From: Nicotiana tabacum
Lineage: Eukaryota; Streptophyta; Magnoliopsida; Solanales; Solanaceae
Reading direction: 5' to 3'
Length of the DNA stretch: 64,000 bases
Assembly (NCBI RefSeq): GCF_000715075.1
Contig: NC_134084.1
Location: 1,800,501-1,864,500 of the forward strand
Shown here: piece after piece, positions 59,735 through 64,000 of the stretch
Position numbering within the stretch: position 1 is the first letter of the stretch
Layout of the letters: each line of letters opens with the position of its first letter
Translations under genes and position numbers: made by a program
Notes under the pieces: model-generated
What the model saw: the letters and a program-made list of their open reading frames with translations, nothing else
Told to the model about the DNA's origin: nothing
Database searches by the model: none

Positions 59735-60751
59735 CGACATTATATTGAAATAAAATTTCACCGGCTAAAGAATCATTTAAATTCTTAGATAGCCGACTAA
59801 AGTAAATTTTAAATTAAGGATAATGTCTTCACTTGCATCATTATAAAGATAATATATATATCAAAATAAAAATATTTTTTAAAAGATAACAACATACCAA
59901 ATAAGAGTTCAAGTCGCAATAAAAGAGTCATGTCGTAATCAAAGAATCGTTCATATTGTGTCAACCTTTGTGCTTTGACATAAATACGAGTTATTATTTC
60001 ACTTTTTGGCTATTTTTAGGTTCCAATGACACTAATGAGAATGATGCAAAAATAAAATTATCACTACGAGATTTGAGAAAATGTTAGTCTTTTTTCATGT
60101 ACTGTTTCGTAATTGATATCTAACGATTATCTAGAAGGTTTAAAATTTAAGGTTATTTACATATCATTCAAATAACACGGATATTTAATATGGTTAATGT
60201 CAAATATCAAAATGGAGTCATACTGGAAAACAAATTTACTGGCTAAATAATTTTTTAATTTTTTAGATAGCCAACTTAAATGAGTTTTGAATTAAGGCTA
60301 ATATTTTCACTTACATTATTATAAAATAAATTATTATTTAAAAGTAATGTTTTAGAAACTGAAATTTTTAAATAGAAATAATTTTTGAAAGATATCAACA
60401 CACAAAATAAGAGTTCAAGTAGTAATAAAAGAGTCAAGCCGTATCCAAATAGTCCTCCATAGTCTCAATATTTGATTGTTTTGTCATAGATATGAGTTAT
60501 TATTTTTCTTCCCGACTAATTTTAGGATCCAATGACACCGGCGAGAAAAGTATCAAAAAAGAAAATAGAATTATATCTAGAATTGGAGAAATGGTTAATC
60601 TTTTTCATGTAGTGTTTCTTAATTAATATCCATTGATTATCTATATTTAATAGAGAAAATTTAAGTTTTAAGATTATTTTCATATAATCCAAATAACTCA
60701 AATATATTAACATGGTTAGTGTCGGCGCATTCGCGCGGGTGATAATACTAG
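59735..60751 (+). mobile_element. Helitron-like element with internal dimer
   Basis: Two diverged direct units, about 59735-60208 and 60208-60725, share CACCGGCTAAAGAATCATTT / TTACTGGCTAAATAATT, GAGTTCAAGT(C/A)G(C/T)AATAAAAGAGTCA and CATATCATTCAAATAACACG-type segments. The second ends GTGTCGGCGCATTCGCGCGG then GTGATAATACTAG and T, a Helitron-like 3' terminus (GCGC hairpin, CTAG at 60748-60751). The 5' end was not identified and there is no RepHel gene. Confidence 0.5.
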
Positions 60752-60752
60752 T

Positions 60753-60917
60753 TGTAGAGAAAAGTAGGGAGAGATAATTCTTATTGAATTTTGGGATGAT
60801 TTACAATGGAATAGAACCATCTATTTATAGGGAGAAGGTGACTTAGCCACCAAGTAATAAACCCTAGAATCTCTCTAAATATAGATATATACCATAAATA
60901 AAATTCTATTTATAACA
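60753..60917 (-). repeat. Copia 3' LTR (165 bp)
   Basis: TGTAGAGAAAAG at the left and TTATAACA at the right bound 165 bp. On the minus strand the LTR begins TGTTATAAATAG directly after a polypurine tract (TTCAAAGGGGAG, 60918-60929). A TATA-like CTATTTATAGG (inverse) lies at about 60830. Its left end almost touches the Helitron-like CTAG. Confidence 0.7.
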
Positions 60918-61139
60918 CTCCCCTTTGAATTTCTATTCAACAGATAATGTGCCTCGTTAAAACCTTAACTAAAATAAAACCCAGTGGGAAAAAAATTCTA
61001 GAGAAGGAAAAATAGTACACATATCTGACAATACGTCTTTTGGTTGCCTCATTAAAAACCTTACAAGGAAAACTCAGTGAGACAAAACCTTGTGAGGAAA
61101 AAAGAGTACAACGCGTATTAACTCCGCCTGATGAGAGCA

Positions 61140-61270
61140 TCAATTCACATCCTTGAGCCTTCGCATTCCCATCTTGTGCACTAGCTTCTTGAAGGTTGAT
61201 GTCGGCAGAGATTTGGTGAATAAATCAACCATATTAACTCCAATGAATATGTTGCACCTTGAAAATTCTC
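61140..61270 (-). pseudogene. Copia polyprotein, C-terminal remnant (RNase H end)
   Basis: The minus strand reads NMVDLFTKSLPTSTFKKLVH then KMGMRRLKDVN and a stop at 61140-61142. This is the conserved end of Ty1/copia Pol. Further upstream (right) the frame decays with stops, and the remainder is cut off by the LTR starting at 61449. It lies about 220 bp from the LTR at 60753-60917, the normal spacing for a short-LTR copia element. Confidence 0.85.
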
Positions 61271-61448
61271 GCTATCACATTATCATTCTTATAGTTATAG
61301 CAAGATACATATGTGCGCAAATAGCACTTAGGATATGGTACTTCACGACCAAGAATTGAATATGCTTCAAGCGATTTAAACCTTCAAGGATTGTCATATA
61401 AGTTTAAGTCATATAAGTCATATAATAGACTTTAATTAGATACATATC

Positions 61449-64000
61449 TGTGACGACCCGACCAGTCGTCTCATGAGTTACCGCTCTATTTCCCCTATTT
61501 CAGCTTCTTTATGCTTCGTTATCCGTGTTTTATGTGATCGAGTTTATTAGTTCGAGTTCGGAGAGGATTTGGTAAGAAATGAGACACTTAGTCTCTTTTA
61601 AGAAGGCTTAAGTTGGAAAAGTCAACCGGATATTGACTTATGTGTTAGAAGGCTTGGAAGTGAGTTCCGATGGTTCAGTTAGCTTTGGGAGCTGATTTGT
61701 GACTTAGGAGCGCGAGCGGAATTGATTTTGGAGTTGTAGAGAAGATTTAGACTTGAATTGGCGAAATTGATATTTAGGCAAATTCTGGTTGATAGGCTAG
61801 ATTTTGATATAGGGGTCGGAATGGAATTCCGAGAGTTGCAGTAGCTTCATTGTGTCATTTGGGATGTGTGTGCAAAATTTCAGGTCATTCGGACGAAATT
61901 TGATAGACTTTTTGATCAAAAGCATAATTCAAGAGTTCTTGGAGTTCTTAGGCTTGAATTCGATGAAATTTGAGGATTTTGATGTTGTTTGAGGTGTTTT
62001 GAGGATTGGAATGAGTTTGGAGGATGTTTTAGGATGCGTTGGTGCTTTTGGTTGAGGTCCCGGGGGGACTCGGGGTGATTTCGGATGGCTAACGGGAAGT
62101 TGGGAGTTGAAAAATATAATAGAAAAATTGCAGCAGCTGTAGCAGGTCCAAGAGGACTGCAGGGGCGCGGCCGCGGTAGGCTTCGCACGGACCGCGCGGT
62201 GATGCGGACCGCACAAAGACGAAATGCGGCCGCATGAAGACTGGCGCGGACCTCACAAAGTTGTTGTGCGGTCGCATGAATGGGTTTGGCAACTTCTCTG
62301 AACTTCACTGACGCGGACCGCGTGATCATAGGGTGCGGCCGCATGAGTGAGATGCGGGCCGCATGAAGTTGGACGCGTCCGCATGAGTTGACTTGTAGTT
62401 TCACAGTCTCTGAACTCGCGCGGACCGCACAAAAATGGGCGCGACCGTGGTGAGAAGACCTGAAGGATACTCTATATAAATACGAGGTTTTGGGTTTTAT
62501 TTGATATTTTGACCTAGAGAGCTCGGATTTTGGTGATGTTTCGAAGGTTTTTCAAGAAATTCATTGGAGTAAGTGATTTTAACTCAGATTTGGCTATAAT
62601 ACATGAATCTATCACTGAATTCATCATTTAATTCGTGATTTGAGATGGAATTTGGGAAGAAAATTGTGAAACTTTTCAAAAATGTAAAATGATGATTTGA
62701 AGGACCAAATGGTATCGGAATCGGATAATTTTGATATGGTTAGACTCATGAGGGTATGAGGATTCTAAAAACGTAAATTTTACCAGATTCTGAGACGTGG
62801 GCCCAGGGCTCGAGTTTTGCTAATTTCGAGATTTTTGATATTTTTCGAATGTTTTCGCTTGGGCTTTGTTCCCTTAGCATATTGTGACATATTCGTTCTG
62901 ATTTTGGATAGATTCGATGCGTGTGAAGGCCAATTCGAGGGGCAAAGGCGTCGCGAGCTAGAGAATTAGCCAGTTCGAGGTGAGTAATGGTTGTAAATGA
63001 TGTCCTGAGGGTTTGAAACCCCGGATTGCACATCATGCTATATTGAGGAAAGATACGCGTTGGATGATGAGCATGGGGTCATTCACTACTGGGGATTATG
63101 ACTTGGTCCATCCCGATTGATGATTTTACCGAATATTTGACTGAAATTCATTTGTTATCATCCTGATTTGGGTTGATTGACATATTTAGGCTTCGTGCCA
63201 ACTATTTGAACCCCTTCGGGGATTTTTATAACTGTTTCCTTACTGCTTGACTTATTATTTGAATTCAGTCCTGTTGATAATTACTGTTTTACAAACTCAG
63301 CCAATTTTACTCAGATTTGAAACTTAAATGATATTTCTACATCATGTTTTGGCCTGAGATACTATTTATGCCATGCGGTGGCTTGAGTGATGTGAGGATA
63401 TGCTGAGTGATGATGCCACGAGGTGGCTTGATATAGCGCTTGGGCCGTAAGGGGCCCCTCCGGAGTCTGTACACCCACAGTGAGCGCGGGTACCCATGTG
63501 ATTTGAAACAGTGGTAACAATGACACTGTTTGATGCAATTTGGTCAGGTAACAATGGCTGACCATTATGTTGAGTGATTGTGAGGTAGCCCGAGGGGCTG
63601 CTACTGTACTGAAAGTGAGCCCGAGAGGCTGATACTATGTCGAGCGATAGATACTGTGCTCGAGAGGCGGATTTCTACTTGTTAATTACCTGTTTTACTT
63701 GTTTTAAAAAGGAATATCATTTGATTTCTTCACTGATTTACTACTTTAAGTGATTTTACTGCTTGATATGGAATTGCTTTGTGCCTTTACGTGTTTTCAT
63801 ACTTTCAGCCATTATTTATAATTATTACTCACTGAGTCGGAGTACTCATATTACTCCCTGCACCGTGTGTGCAAATTCAGGTATAGCAGAGTCCGCACCT
63901 GAGCGCTGATTCCGTCCAGGCTAGGCAATAATTTGGAGTTACGAGGTAGCTGTTGACGTCCGCAGCCCCTTGTCTCTCTTATCCTCTATCATTTATGTTT
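61449..64000 (+). mobile_element. LTR retrotransposon, 5'-most LTR in + orientation, cut by window end
   Basis: It starts TGTGACGACCCGACCAGTCG, the same style of terminus as the outer element's minus-strand LTR (TGTAACGACTCGACCGGTC). Shared parts include GGAGTACTCATATTACTCCC and TGCACCGTGTGTGCAAATTC (63838-63882), inverse counterpart near 35608-35643. A GC-rich sub-repeat block (GCGGCCGCATGA / GCGGACCGC, 62160-62450) precedes a TATA box at 62473-62482. The LTR end and primer site were not reached. It interrupts the copia remnant. Confidence 0.7.
62473..62482 (+). promoter_or_regulatory. TATA box of the right-edge LTR
   Basis: TATATAAATA directly after the GC-rich sub-repeat block, in the position expected for the U3/R border region of this LTR. 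Confidence 0.5.

Noticed and set aside
61916..62404. 162-aa minus-strand frame and overlapping ones
   Set aside because: They lie in the GC-rich sub-repeats of an LTR and are antisense to its promoter. No known domain is present.

Overview
The window looks like plant nuclear DNA from a Solanaceae genome, most likely a Nicotiana (tobacco-type) species. It holds intron-split genes with plant-like splice sites, an OXA1-like and a LACS4-like gene close to their Arabidopsis relatives, many TS/SolS-type SINEs, hAT-, Stowaway- and Mutator-like MITEs, and Ogre-like and other LTR retrotransposons. The genus is an inference from repeat types. The species was not determined.

Left third (1-16.2 kb, gene-rich): the 3' part of a mitochondrial OXA1-like insertase gene (+, seven exons, 1480-4407, 5' exons off the left edge); a complete 19-exon long-chain acyl-CoA synthetase gene of the LACS4 type (+, 7032-15459, 657 aa when the exons are joined, every junction in phase); and a tRNA-Gly(GCC) gene (16113-16183). 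MITEs, SINEs and an antisense RTE-type LINE fragment sit in the introns.

Middle (16.2-34.3 kb): intergenic DNA with many short non-autonomous elements, then an intronless AP2/ERF transcription factor of the DREB A-6 / ERF061 type (+, 26857-27921), an eight-unit tandem array whose units carry Helitron-like 3' ends (29.8-30.9 kb), a palindrome-rich Mutator-like MITE with an 11-bp target duplication, and one small secreted charged/His-rich protein of unknown function (-, 33407-34234).

Right half (34.3-64 kb, nested retrotransposons): a ~0.6-kb tandem duplication is split by a 22.6-kb minus-strand LTR element (35239-57839) flanked by a perfect ATAAT duplication. Its left LTR is itself broken by an Ogre-like element (36246-49061) with a tRNA-Arg-type primer site, no gag-pol visible, four tandem-repeat arrays (42.9-46.9 kb) and an inverted arrangement best explained by a ~10-kb inversion. 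To the right lie AT-rich DNA, a dimeric Helitron-like element, a truncated copia element with a 165-bp LTR, and the start of a second LTR of the same broad family as the outer element, running off the window.

The host genes have unrelated functions: mitochondrial membrane insertion, fatty-acid activation, translation, transcription control and an unknown secreted product. They do not form a pathway. No novel multi-gene system was seen. The unusual biology is in the repeats: the tandem Helitron ends, the two palindromic MITEs, and the inverted, array-bearing Ogre-like element.
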